Below, piece after piece: positions 1 through 7,488 of a DNA stretch of 64,000 nt. This DNA comes from Roseateles puraquae. Lineage in GTDB: Bacteria > Pseudomonadota > Gammaproteobacteria > Burkholderiales > Burkholderiaceae_C. The stretch covers positions 248,001 through 312,000 of the forward strand of contig NZ_NISI01000005.1 in the NCBI RefSeq assembly GCF_002205845.1, written 5' to 3'. The position numbers and the translations under genes were made by a program. The number at the start of each line of letters is the position of its first letter. Position 1 is the first letter of the stretch. The notes below the pieces were generated by a model. It saw only the letters and a list, made by a program, of their open reading frames with translations. It was not told the DNA's origin and searched no databases.

Positions 1-1587
1 TTCAAGGCGCTGTTCGAGCGCATCGACGAAGGCTTTTGCATCATCGAGTTCCTGGACGGCCCCCATGGCCCCATGAGCGACTATGTGCATGTGCTGGCCA
101 ACCCCGCCTACCTCGCCAATGCCGGGATCGCCAACGTCGTCGGCCAGAAGGTGCGCGACATGGTGCCCGACGAGGCCGATGCCTGGGTCGACATCTATCG
201 CCGCGTGCTGGTGACCGGCGAGCCGGTGCGCTTCGAACGCGAGCTGGTGAAGACCGCGCGCTACCTGGAGCTGGCGGCGTTTCGGGTCGAGCCGCCCGAG
301 CTGCGCCAGGTGGCGGTGCTCTTCCAGGACGTGACCGCCCGCCATCGGGCCGAGATGGCGCTGCGTGAACTCAACGACACCCTGGAGCGCCGCGTGGCCG
401 CCGAGGTGGCCGAGCGCCTGCGCACCGAGGAGGCGCTGCGGCAGTCCCAGAAGATGGAAGCGGTGGGTCAACTGACCGGTGGCATCGCCCACGACTTCAA
501 CAACATGCTGGCGGTGGTGCTCAGCTCGCTGGACCTGCTGGACCGCAAGTTCCTGGCGGACGACCCACGGGCGCGGCGCTTCGTCGATGCGGCTCGCAAT
601 GGCGCCCGGCGTGCGGCCCAGCTCACGCAGCGACTGCTGGCCTTCGCCCGGCAACAGCCCCTCAAGCCCGAGCCGCTGGACGTGAACAAACTCGTGGCCG
701 GCATGTCGGACCTGCTGCGTCATTCGCTGGGCGGCGGCGTGCAGCTCGAGACCGTGCTCGCCGGCGGCCTGTGGCGCACCCACATCGACCCCAACCAGCT
801 CGAAAGCGCCATCCTCAACCTGGCCGTGAATGCGCGGGATGCGATGCCCGAAGCGGGCGAAGGGCGCCTCACCATTGAAACCGCCAACTGCCACCTCAAC
901 GAACGCTACGCCGCCGGACACCCGGGCGTGCAGGCGGGGCAGTACGTCATGGTGGCCGTGACCGACACCGGCACCGGCATGCCGCCCGATGTCGTGGCCA
1001 AGGCCTTCGAGCCGTTCTTCACGACCAAGGAAGTCGGCCGCGGCACGGGCCTCGGCCTGAGCCAGGTGTACGGTTTCGTGCGCCAGTCGGGCGGGCACGC
1101 CAAGATCTACTCCGAGCCCGGGCATGGCACCACCGTCAAGCTCTACATGCCCCGCCTGATGGGCGACGTGGTCGTGGTCGAGGACGTCGAGCAGGCGCCG
1201 GCCGGTCTGCATGGCGACGGGCAGGAGCTCATCCTCGTCGTGGAGGACGAGCCCTCGATGCGCGCGCTGTCGGTCGAGTCGCTGCAGGAGCTGGGCTACC
1301 GTGTGCTGGAGGCCGATGGCGCGGCGACAGCCTTGCGGCTGCTGGAGGCGCATGCCGACATCGCGCTGCTCTTCACCGACGTCGTCATGCCCGGCATGAA
1401 TGGCCGCAAGCTGGCCGACGAAGCCTGCAGGCGTCGCCCCGGGCTCAAGGTGCTGTTCACCACCGGCTATACGCGCAACGCGGTGGTGCACAACGGGGTG
1501 CTGGACGCCGGGGTCCACCTGATCGGCAAACCGTTCACGCTGGACGAACTCGCCAGCCGCGTTCGCGAGGTGCTGGACGCGGTGTAG
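1..1587 (+). CDS. Hybrid sensor histidine kinase with C-terminal receiver (5' end outside window)
   Basis: The reading frame is open from the first base, so the gene starts upstream; 528 residues are visible. Residues 1 to about 115 look like a PAS domain (it begins FKALFERIDEG). A short helical linker follows, then a HisKA domain with the H-box GIAHDFNN (His near residue 164). The HATPase_c domain shows an N-box (NLAVNARDAM) and the glycine boxes DTGTGMP and GRGTGLGLS. A receiver domain occupies about residues 408-525, with the phospho-acceptor Asp in LLFTDVVMPG (residue 460) and the conserved Lys in IGKPF. Such proteins autophosphorylate and pass phosphate to their own receiver or a partner. 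No membrane segment is visible in the part seen and the signal is unknown. Family assignment is firm. Confidence 0.93.
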   Translation, partial: FKALFERIDEGFCIIEFLDGPHGPMSDYVHVLANPAYLANAGIANVVGQKVRDMVPDEADAWVDIYRRVLVTGEPVRFERELVKTARYLELAAFRVEPPELRQVAVLFQDVTARHRAEMALRELNDTLERRVAAEVAERLRTEEALRQSQKMEAVGQLTGGIAHDFNNMLAVVLSSLDLLDRKFLADDPRARRFVDAARNGARRAAQLTQRLLAFARQQPLKPEPLDVNKLVAGMSDLLRHSLGGGVQLETVLAGGLWRTHIDPNQLESAILNLAVNARDAMPEAGEGRLTIETANCHLNERYAAGHPGVQAGQYVMVAVTDTGTGMPPDVVAKAFEPFFTTKEVGRGTGLGLSQVYGFVRQSGGHAKIYSEPGHGTTVKLYMPRLMGDVVVVEDVEQAPAGLHGDGQELILVVEDEPSMRALSVESLQELGYRVLEADGAATALRLLEAHADIALLFTDVVMPGMNGRKLADEACRRRPGLKVLFTTGYTRNAVVHNGVLDAGVHLIGKPFTLDELASRVREVLDAV

Positions 1588-1656
1588 GCGGGGGCCTGCA
1601 CGCCGTGCGGACGGCGTCTGACACGCCGGGTCCCGGCGCTTGGGCAGCATCAGGGC

Positions 1657-3306
1657 ATGCGTGCCGCCCGACACCCGCTCGCCGGCCAGCCGGCACCGCC
1701 TGACGCGCTGATCGACCCGGAGGCGCTGCGCGAGGCCTACTTCTCGCGCCGCCCCGACCCCGCCAGCCCGGAGCAGGCGGTCGCCTTCGGCACCTCCGGC
1801 CACCGTGGGTCGTCTCTCGACGGGTCGTTCAACGAATGGCATGTGCTGGCCATCACCCAGGCCGTGTGCGACTACCGGCGCCGGGCCGGCATCCGCGGCC
1901 CGCTCTTCCTGGGGGCAGACACGCATGCGCTGTCGGCACCGGCGCTGGCGAGCACGCTGGAAGTGCTGGTGGCCCATGGGGTGGATGTGATGCTCGCGCC
2001 GGACGGCCAGTTCACGCCGACCCCCGCGGTCTCGCTGGCCATCCTGGCCTTCAACGAAGGCCGCGACGGCAGCGACCGGGCCGATGGCATCGTGCTGACG
2101 CCGTCGCACAACCCGCCGCGCGACGGCGGCTACAAATACAACCCGCCACACGGCGGCCCGGCAGAAGCCGCCATCACCGCCGACATCCAGGCGGCAGCCA
2201 ATGCCTACCTGGCCCGGTCGCTGAACGGTGTGCTGCGGCGCGACCCGGAGCGGGCGCTGGCGACGTCCTGCTGCCACGTCTACGACTTCCAGACCCGCTA
2301 CGTGGAGGCGCTGGGCGACGTGGTGGATTTCGATCTCGTGCGCGCAGCCGGCCTGCAGCTGGGGGTGGACCCTCTCGGCGGGGCGGGCGTCGACTACTGG
2401 CCAGCCATTGCGGAGCGCTACCGTCTGCCGCTGACCGTGGTGAGCACCGAGGTGGACCCACGCTTCGCCTTCATGACGCTGGATGCCGATGGGCAGATCC
2501 GCATGGACCCATCGTCACCCTGGGCCATGCGCCGCCTGACCGCGCTGCGGGACCGTTTCGACGTGGCCTTTGCCTGCGACACCGACCATGACCGCCATGG
2601 CATCGTCACCCGCAGCGGCGGCCTCATGCCGCCCAACCAGTACCTCAGCGTGGCGGCGGACTACCTGCTGCGCCACCGCCCCGCCTGGGCGCCGGAGGCC
2701 GGCATTGGCAAGTCGGTGGTCACGACCGCCCTGATCGACCGGATTGCCCGTCGCCTGGGTGGTCCGCTGCTGGACATGCCCGTGGGCTTCAAGTGGTTCA
2801 CCGAAGGGTTGTGTGCCGGCCGGCTGGGCTTCGCCTGTGAGGAGAGTGCCGGTGCCACGCTGCGGCGCCGCGACGGCCGACTGTGGACGACCGACAAGGA
2901 CGGCATCGCCGCCGCCTGCCTGGCCGCCGAGATCACCGCGCGCACCGGGGCGGACCCCGGCATCTACTACTCCGGCCTCACCGCCGATCTGGGCGAACCG
3001 CTGGCCGACCGGGTCGAAGGGCCCGCCACCCGCGCGCAGAAGGCCCAACTGGCCGCCCTCACCGCGGCCGACCTGCCGGCACGGTCCCTGGCCGGCGAGG
3101 CGGTCACGGCGGTGCTGGATCGGGCACCCGGCAACGGTCAGCCGCTGGGAGGCATCAAGGTGTGTACCGCCAATGGCTGGTTTGCCGCGCGGCCCTCGGG
3201 CACCGAAGACCTGTACAAGGTCTACGCCGAGAGCTTTCGGGACGAGGCTCACCTGCGTCAGCTCATGCGCGAGGCGCGCCAGCTGGTGGATGCAGCGATC
3301 GCTTAG
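1657..3306 (+). CDS. pgm: Phosphoglucomutase (alpha-D-glucose-phosphate-specific)
   Basis: Interconverts glucose 1-phosphate and glucose 6-phosphate, linking glycogen and nucleotide-sugar synthesis to glycolysis. The 549-residue length is normal for bacterial Pgm. Seen directly are the FGTSGHRG N-terminal motif, the active-site phosphoserine loop TPSHNPP (Ser150), the metal-binding loop CDTDHDRHG (Asp308 onward), the sugar-binding EESAGA (about 396) and the phosphate-binding RPSGTEDLYK (Arg512). All four catalytic loops are intact, so the enzyme should be active. It stands alone in its direction. Its TAG stop interlocks with the TAA stop of the opposing amidotransferase gene: the tetranucleotide TTAG carries both. 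Confidence 0.96.
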   Translation: MRAARHPLAGQPAPPDALIDPEALREAYFSRRPDPASPEQAVAFGTSGHRGSSLDGSFNEWHVLAITQAVCDYRRRAGIRGPLFLGADTHALSAPALASTLEVLVAHGVDVMLAPDGQFTPTPAVSLAILAFNEGRDGSDRADGIVLTPSHNPPRDGGYKYNPPHGGPAEAAITADIQAAANAYLARSLNGVLRRDPERALATSCCHVYDFQTRYVEALGDVVDFDLVRAAGLQLGVDPLGGAGVDYWPAIAERYRLPLTVVSTEVDPRFAFMTLDADGQIRMDPSSPWAMRRLTALRDRFDVAFACDTDHDRHGIVTRSGGLMPPNQYLSVAADYLLRHRPAWAPEAGIGKSVVTTALIDRIARRLGGPLLDMPVGFKWFTEGLCAGRLGFACEESAGATLRRRDGRLWTTDKDGIAAACLAAEITARTGADPGIYYSGLTADLGEPLADRVEGPATRAQKAQLAALTAADLPARSLAGEAVTAVLDRAPGNGQPLGGIKVCTANGWFAARPSGTEDLYKVYAESFRDEAHLRQLMREARQLVDAAIA

Positions 3307-4100
3307 GCCGCCAGTGCGGCCAGCCCTTCGCTGACGAAGACGCAGTCGCCGTCCTGGAACACGCGCACCTCGCCCGGGGCGAACGCCTGCCAGGCCTCGC
3401 CGTGGGTCAGCGGCTCGGTGGACACCAGCGCCATGCGGTCGGCCGGGTTGTTGACGGTGGCCAGGTCCACGCTCAGGTCACCGTCGCGCAGCGACACATG
3501 GCCGAAAGGCGGGCGGCGTTGCAGCCAGTGCAGGCGGGTGGAGGCATGCGCCAGCATCGCCCGGCCATCGGTCAGCAGCAGGTTGAAGCGGCCGTGCTCG
3601 GCGATCTCGTGCAGCCAGGGCGTGAGGGTGGCGGCCAGCTCGGGCCAGTCGGGCAGGCGGCTGCCGAAATGCTGCTGCAGGCGCTGCATCAGCCAGCAGA
3701 AGGCGCGCTCGCTGTCGGTCTGGCCGGCGGGCGTGAAGCTGCCGTCCAGGGCGGGGGAGAAGTCCTTCAGGCAGCCGTTGTGGGCAAAGACCCAGGTGCG
3801 GCCGGCCCATTCGCGGCGAAAAGGGTGGCAGTTCTCCAGGGTGCGGGCGCCCTGGGTGGCCTTGCGGATGTGGGCCAGGATGTTGCGCGCCCGCACCGGG
3901 TGCTGCGCCAGATGACGCGCGAGGGCCGATTCAGCGGCCGGGGTGTCTTCCACCGTCACTTCGCAGCGCTCGCCTTCGTGGAAGGCCACGCCCCAGCCGT
4001 CCACGTGGTCGGCGGTGCGGCCGCCGCGGGCGGCAAAGCCGCTCAGGGAGAAGGTGGCGGCAGCCGGCTGGCGGCTGTTGAGGGCGAAAAGCTCACACAT
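3303..4100 (-). CDS. Class II glutamine amidotransferase, YafJ/EgtC-like
   Basis: 265 residues beginning MCELFALN. After Met removal, Cys2 would be the N-terminal nucleophile of a class II (Ntn) glutamine amidotransferase. HNGCLKDF in the middle and GWGVAFHEGE near the N-terminus are typical of the YafJ-type GATase_6 group. The true substrate of most of these stand-alone proteins is unknown. EgtC of the mycobacterial ergothioneine pathway belongs to the same fold. This is worth remembering because egtB/egtD lie at 49.4-51.5 kb, but the genes are far apart and a link is only conjecture. It converges on pgm with a 4-base overlap. Confidence 0.85.
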   Translation of the reverse strand: MCELFALNSRQPAAATFSLSGFAARGGRTADHVDGWGVAFHEGERCEVTVEDTPAAESALARHLAQHPVRARNILAHIRKATQGARTLENCHPFRREWAGRTWVFAHNGCLKDFSPALDGSFTPAGQTDSERAFCWLMQRLQQHFGSRLPDWPELAATLTPWLHEIAEHGRFNLLLTDGRAMLAHASTRLHWLQRRPPFGHVSLRDGDLSVDLATVNNPADRMALVSTEPLTHGEAWQAFAPGEVRVFQDGDCVFVSEGLAALAA

Positions 4101-4269
4101 CGGACGGGGGGCGGAAGCAGTCGGTGCTGTGGCAACGCCGCCAGTCTGACGGCGGATGACAGAAATCCCAACAAAGCTTTCGTCATCTGCTTATGCCTGT
4201 GCGGGTTGTCACGCGCCAAGGCCCCGCGAGCCAGGGGTAGGCTCGGCGCAGGACCTTCCAGGAGACACC

Positions 4270-5226
4270 ATGCACAAGATCCTCGTCGCCGGCCTGCTGG
4301 CCCTCGCCAGTGCCGCACCCCAGGCCCAGGAGGCCGGCTGGCCGTCCAAGCCGCTGCACTTCATCGTGCCTTTCGGCCCGGGCGGCGCCAATGACATCGT
4401 GGCCCGCACCGTGGCCGAGGCCACGGCCAAGCAGCTCGGCCAGCCCATCATCATCGAGAACAAGCCCGGCGCCGGCTCGATGATCGGCGCCACCTACGTG
4501 GCCAAGGCGGCCCCGGACGGCTACACCTTCCTGACCCCCGCGGCAGGCGTCATCACCAACGCCCTGATCAAGTCGCGCATGCCCTATGCCGAGGACGATC
4601 TGGTGCCGGTGGTCATGATGGCGGTGAGTCCCTCCGTGATCGTCGTGCCGGCCGACTCACCGGTGAAGGACCTCAAGGGGCTGATCGCCGCCTCCCGCAA
4701 GGGGCCTGGCCTGAACTTCGCGACCGCCGGCACCGGCAGCACCCCGCATTTCGTGGCCGAGATGCTGAAGCTCAAGGCCGGCGCGAAGCTGCAGATCGTG
4801 CCCTTCAAGAGCGGCTCGGAAGGCATGGCGGCCGTGGTGGGCAACCAGGTGGACGCCACCTCCGAGGCCAGCCCGGTGGTGCTGTCCATGGTCAAGGCGG
4901 GCAAGCTGCGTGCGGTGGCGTCGACCTGGAACCGCCGCATCGCCGCGCTGCCCGACCTGCCCACGGCCCAGGAGCAGGGCTTTGCGGATGTCTCCATCGG
5001 CCACTGGTCCGGCGTGTTCGCGCCCAAGGGCACGCCGGAGGCCATCCTCGACAAGCTCAACGCCGCCGTGAACGCAGCGCTGAAGTCCAGCGAGTTGCGC
5101 GCCAAGCTCATCCCGCTCGCGATTGATCCGACCGGCGGCAGCCGCGAGGACTTCCGCAAGTTCCTGGCCGCCGAGAAGGCGCGCCTCGCGCCGGTGGCCA
5201 AGGCGGCGCAGATGAAGGAAGACTAG
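4270..5226 (+). CDS. Tripartite tricarboxylate transporter substrate-binding protein (Bug family)
   Basis: 318 residues from the ATG preceded by GGAGAC; an in-frame upstream extension lacks a ribosome site and would bury the signal peptide. The N-terminus (MHKILVAGLLALASAAPQAQ) is a Sec signal peptide, so the product is periplasmic. The mature part begins WPSKPLHFIVPFGPGG and contains ENKPGAGSMIGA, both hallmarks of the Bug receptors, a family greatly expanded in Burkholderiales. Bug proteins bind carboxylates or amides for TctAB-type transporters, but many are orphans. No tctA or tctB gene is nearby, so this is an orphan receptor and its ligand cannot be predicted. It ends 10 bases from the opposing GH5 gene. 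Confidence 0.93.
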   Translation: MHKILVAGLLALASAAPQAQEAGWPSKPLHFIVPFGPGGANDIVARTVAEATAKQLGQPIIIENKPGAGSMIGATYVAKAAPDGYTFLTPAAGVITNALIKSRMPYAEDDLVPVVMMAVSPSVIVVPADSPVKDLKGLIAASRKGPGLNFATAGTGSTPHFVAEMLKLKAGAKLQIVPFKSGSEGMAAVVGNQVDATSEASPVVLSMVKAGKLRAVASTWNRRIAALPDLPTAQEQGFADVSIGHWSGVFAPKGTPEAILDKLNAAVNAALKSSELRAKLIPLAIDPTGGSREDFRKFLAAEKARLAPVAKAAQMKED

Positions 5227-5236
5227 GCGCCAGCCT

Positions 5237-6256
5237 TCAGGGCTGCTTCAGGAAGGGCGCGAGCCACCGCATCTGCGGCTTGTCGCGCCCGTCGGCCGTG
5301 GGCTCCAGGGACAGGAAGTAGTCGCCCCAGGTCGGGCCGCCGGCCCACCAGAGCCAGCCGGTCCAGACGTCGGCATTGGCCTGCAGGTGCTTCAGCGCGC
5401 CCACCACGGCCTGTTCGCACACCGCGTTGGCACCGCCGCCGAGTTCGCCCAGCAGGGCGCGGCGCTTGTGCTCCCGCAGCCAGGCCGTGAAACGCCTGAG
5501 CCGCTCAGCACCGATCTCGGGGCTGACGCAGTCGGTGCTGGTGCCCGAGCCATCCTTGTCGAAATACTGGTGCACTTCATAGACCATGTGGTCAAGCGGG
5601 TCGCGCACACGGCCCATCACCTGCGCATTGGGCGTGCCATACCAGGTGCTCTCGAACCAGCTCCAGGCGCCGGTGTAGCCGTTGCCCGGCACGGTGATGA
5701 GGTTGGTGGCGCCGGTGGCGCGGATGGCATCGATGGCGGCCTGGGCGGCCTGGGCCCAGGTTTCGGTGGGCATGTTGCGCGGCTCATTGACCAGGCCGAA
5801 CTGCACGCGCGGGTTGTCCTTGAACACCAGGGCCAGGCGGCGCCAGAAGTCGGCGAAGGCCGCGAACGGCACCTCCGGCTTGCCGATGTGCACGTCCTTG
5901 TAGGCGGCGTAGTTGTGGGGGTCCAGCAGCACATGCAGGCCGCGGGCGGTGGTGCCGTCGACGAACTCGCGCAGCCGGCCCAGCTCCGTCGGGTCGAGCT
6001 CGCCGCCCAGCACCGGCTGCAGCCGCTCCCAGCGAAAGGCGATGCGCATCAGGTTCATGCCCTGGGCCTGGTAGTAGGCGGTGCTGGCGACGCTGGGGTA
6101 GACGTAGTCCTTGCCGTAGGTGCCGGGGAAGGGCAGCTTCTCGCCCCATTCGGCGCTGGACAGGCTGATGCCGCGCCAGGGCAGGGGCTCGGTCGCCTGC
6201 GTCGGTGGGGTGTGCAGCGCCAGCAGCGTGGCGACGAGGGTCAGGGTGTGCTTCAT
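5237..6256 (-). CDS. Glycoside hydrolase family 5 (endoglucanase/endomannanase type), secreted
   Basis: 339 residues with an N-terminal signal peptide ending near TQA. The barrel carries the two GH5 catalytic glutamates: GLVNEP (Glu158, acid/base) and LLGELGG (Glu271, nucleophile). The segment RIAFRWERLQP and the overall pattern resemble GH5 endo-beta-1,4-glucanases of the fungal EGII type more than classical mannanases. In this locus the likely substrate is the glucomannan backbone, but cellulose-like glucan is equally possible from sequence alone. It is the last gene of the minus-strand operon, and its start overlaps the stop of the isomerase gene by 4 bases (ATGA). No carbohydrate-binding module is seen. 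Confidence 0.9.
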   Translation of the reverse strand: MKHTLTLVATLLALHTPPTQATEPLPWRGISLSSAEWGEKLPFPGTYGKDYVYPSVASTAYYQAQGMNLMRIAFRWERLQPVLGGELDPTELGRLREFVDGTTARGLHVLLDPHNYAAYKDVHIGKPEVPFAAFADFWRRLALVFKDNPRVQFGLVNEPRNMPTETWAQAAQAAIDAIRATGATNLITVPGNGYTGAWSWFESTWYGTPNAQVMGRVRDPLDHMVYEVHQYFDKDGSGTSTDCVSPEIGAERLRRFTAWLREHKRRALLGELGGGANAVCEQAVVGALKHLQANADVWTGWLWWAGGPTWGDYFLSLEPTADGRDKPQMRWLAPFLKQP

Positions 6257-7488
6257 GCGGTGACCTTGGCGGGCGGGGTGATGCCGAGTGCGGCCAGCAC
6301 GTCCTGGCAGGCGCCCAGGGTGTGGTAGTCGGTCTTGCCGGCGGGGCTCTTCTCGTCGGTGAGCTTCTGGTTGGCCGGGCCGAGGATGCGGTACCAGGCG
6401 CCGTGCTCGTGGTCGACGAAGTGCTGCCAGGCATAGGCCCAGAGCCGGTCGTACCAGTGCCAGTAGGCCTCATCGCCCGTGCGCACCGCCAGCCAGGCGG
6501 CCGCGGCCAGGCTCTCGGCCTGCACCCAGAAGTACTTGTCGGCATCGCACACGCCGCCGCCTTCCTGCGCCGGGGCGAAGCCATAGACCAGGCCGCCGTG
6601 CATGTCGTCCCAGCCCTCGTGCATCGCGGTGTCGAAGAAGTGGCGCGCCGTGGGCAGCAGCCAGGCCGGCGCCGCGGCGCCCAGGCGCCGCTCCAGCATC
6701 AGCAGCAGCTTGGCCCATTCGGTCAGGTGACCGGTCTGGAAGCCCCAGGGGCGGAAGATGTTGGTCTTGTCGTCGCGGTTGTAGTGCCAGTCGGGCGTCC
6801 AGTCGGGGTGGTAGTGCTCCCAGACCAGGCCACCGGCGAGCGCTGCCTGGCGTTGCGCGATGCCGGTGGCCAGCGTCAGGGCGCGGTCCAGGTAGCGCGC
6901 CTCGCCGGTGGCGGCATGGGCCGCCAGCATGGCTTCGCAGGCGTGCATGTTGGCGTTCTGGCCGCGGTAGGGCCTGAGCTGCCAGCCGGGCGTGGCCTCG
7001 TCGGCATACAGGCCGTGGGCGGCCTCCCAGAAGCGTTGCTCCATCAGCTCGAAGGTGGCAGCCACGCCCTCGCGTGCGCCCGGCACGCCGGCCTCGGCCG
7101 CATGGGCGTGGGCCAGCAGCACGAAGGCCAGGCCATAGCAGTGGTTCGTGCCGTCAAGCACCGTGGCGCGCTGCTCATGCCAGTCCAGCACCCAGGCGTA
7201 GCCGCCTTGCGGCTGGGCATGCGCATGCCGCACGAAGGCCAGGGCATGGGCCACGTCGTCCGTCGGCGCGCCGAACCAGCGCCAGGCCAGCGCGTGGTTG
7301 AACACGAAGCGGGTGCTGCTGACGAGGTGCCGGGTGCGTCGGTCGTAGATCTGGCCGTTGTCCTTGAAGAACTGGAAGCAGCCACCGCTCGGGTCCATGA
7401 CCCGCGGCGCATAGAAGGCCAACGTGTGGCGCATGTGGGCCCACAGGGCCGCGGGCTGGCGGAAGTCGGGCAGGGCAGGTGACGTCAT
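6253..7488 (-). CDS. AGE-family sugar isomerase/epimerase, probable D-mannose isomerase
   Basis: 411 residues, no signal peptide, so cytoplasmic. The sequence fits the N-acylglucosamine 2-epimerase (alpha6/alpha6 barrel) family, with STRFVFNHALAW, GFQTGHLTEWAKLLL and a C-terminal HGAWYRIL. Members isomerise mannose/fructose (YihS-like mannose isomerase), epimerise cellobiose/mannobiose, or act on N-acylglucosamine. Next to mannan-degrading glycosidases and with a PfkB fructokinase in the same locus, mannose to fructose is the most economical role. That specificity is inferred from context, not read from residues. Both flanking genes overlap it by 4 bases, showing translational coupling within the operon. 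Confidence 0.85.
   Translation of the reverse strand: MTSPALPDFRQPAALWAHMRHTLAFYAPRVMDPSGGCFQFFKDNGQIYDRRTRHLVSSTRFVFNHALAWRWFGAPTDDVAHALAFVRHAHAQPQGGYAWVLDWHEQRATVLDGTNHCYGLAFVLLAHAHAAEAGVPGAREGVAATFELMEQRFWEAAHGLYADEATPGWQLRPYRGQNANMHACEAMLAAHAATGEARYLDRALTLATGIAQRQAALAGGLVWEHYHPDWTPDWHYNRDDKTNIFRPWGFQTGHLTEWAKLLLMLERRLGAAAPAWLLPTARHFFDTAMHEGWDDMHGGLVYGFAPAQEGGGVCDADKYFWVQAESLAAAAWLAVRTGDEAYWHWYDRLWAYAWQHFVDHEHGAWYRILGPANQKLTDEKSPAGKTDYHTLGACQDVLAALGITPPAKVTA

Noticed and set aside
5231-5245. CAGCC-TTCAG-GGCTG hairpin between the Bug gene and GH5
   Set aside because: A 5-base stem overlapping the GH5 coding end with no T-run; too weak to call a terminator.
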